From Trachythela sp. YZ-2020 (Eukaryota > Cnidaria > Anthozoa > Malacalcyonacea > Clavulariidae): a stretch of 64,000 nucleotides of DNA. The position numbers were made by a program, and so were the translations under genes. This document shows positions 63,110 to 64,000 of the stretch, piece by piece (position 1 is the stretch's first letter; each line of letters starts with the position of its first letter). The stretch lies in assembly GCA_016169945.1 (NCBI GenBank), contig JADLSH010000273.1, positions 1,655,001 through 1,719,000 on the forward strand. Reading direction: 5' to 3'. The notes below the pieces were generated by a model. The model had not been told where the DNA came from, searched no databases, and worked only from the letters and a program-made list of their open reading frames with translations.

Positions 63110-64000
<891 letters not shown>

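Overview
The window looks like a repeat-dominated stretch of an invertebrate nuclear genome, probably a cnidarian or another marine metazoan. This is inferred from the mobile-element set: many CR1/L2-like LINEs ending in short microsatellites, GIY-YIG Penelope-like elements (PLEs), THAP and hAT transposon pieces, and long palindromic elements. The species cannot be read from the sequence. No intact host gene, rRNA or tRNA was recognised. Nearly all coding potential belongs to broken selfish elements or old viral DNA.

Layout. 0.3-3.2 kb: a decayed LINE (+), followed by a 13-bp minisatellite and small coding remnants. 6.7-9.0 kb: a long inverted-repeat element containing a 157-bp MITE with an 8-bp target duplication. 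10.3-11.0 kb: a LINE tail (-). 15.2-21.1 kb: a giant foldback with arms of about 1.1 kb, a LINE with an open RT frame in its core flanked by 250-bp direct repeats, and another LINE tail in one arm. 21.5-25.3 kb: diverged repeats, a 592-bp near-perfect palindrome and PLE debris. 27.4-33.7 and 36.7-37.6 kb: very AT-rich DNA with dense short intronless ORFs and a broken SET-domain gene like those of large DNA viruses, interrupted by two LINEs. 39.3-39.8 kb and 49.5-50.2 kb: pieces of a Polinton/adintovirus-type protein-primed DNA polymerase and packaging ATPase, each touched by a LINE insertion. 39.8-42.9 and 47.4-49.5 kb: further LINEs (-). 43.0-44.2 kb: a truncated hAT/ZMYM1-like transposase.

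The most interesting part is 52.5-64 kb. A tandem array of 282-bp units (54.3-57.2 kb) carries in every unit a type I hammerhead ribozyme on the minus strand. The array lies directly downstream of a PLE on the same strand. Its organisation matches metazoan retrozymes (small hammerhead-bearing retroelements thought to be moved by PLE machinery). A lone unit lies at 62.7-62.9 kb. A second hammerhead family occurs twice at 52.8 and 53.3 kb. A third, with a degenerate core, follows a second PLE at 63 kb. The array itself holds a 1-kb TIR element. The upstream PLE is split by a 2.2-kb TIR element carrying a THAP exon and by a 990-bp TIR element, so the insertion history can be read. Most hammerhead and PLE-tail pieces are bordered by (TA)n tracts.
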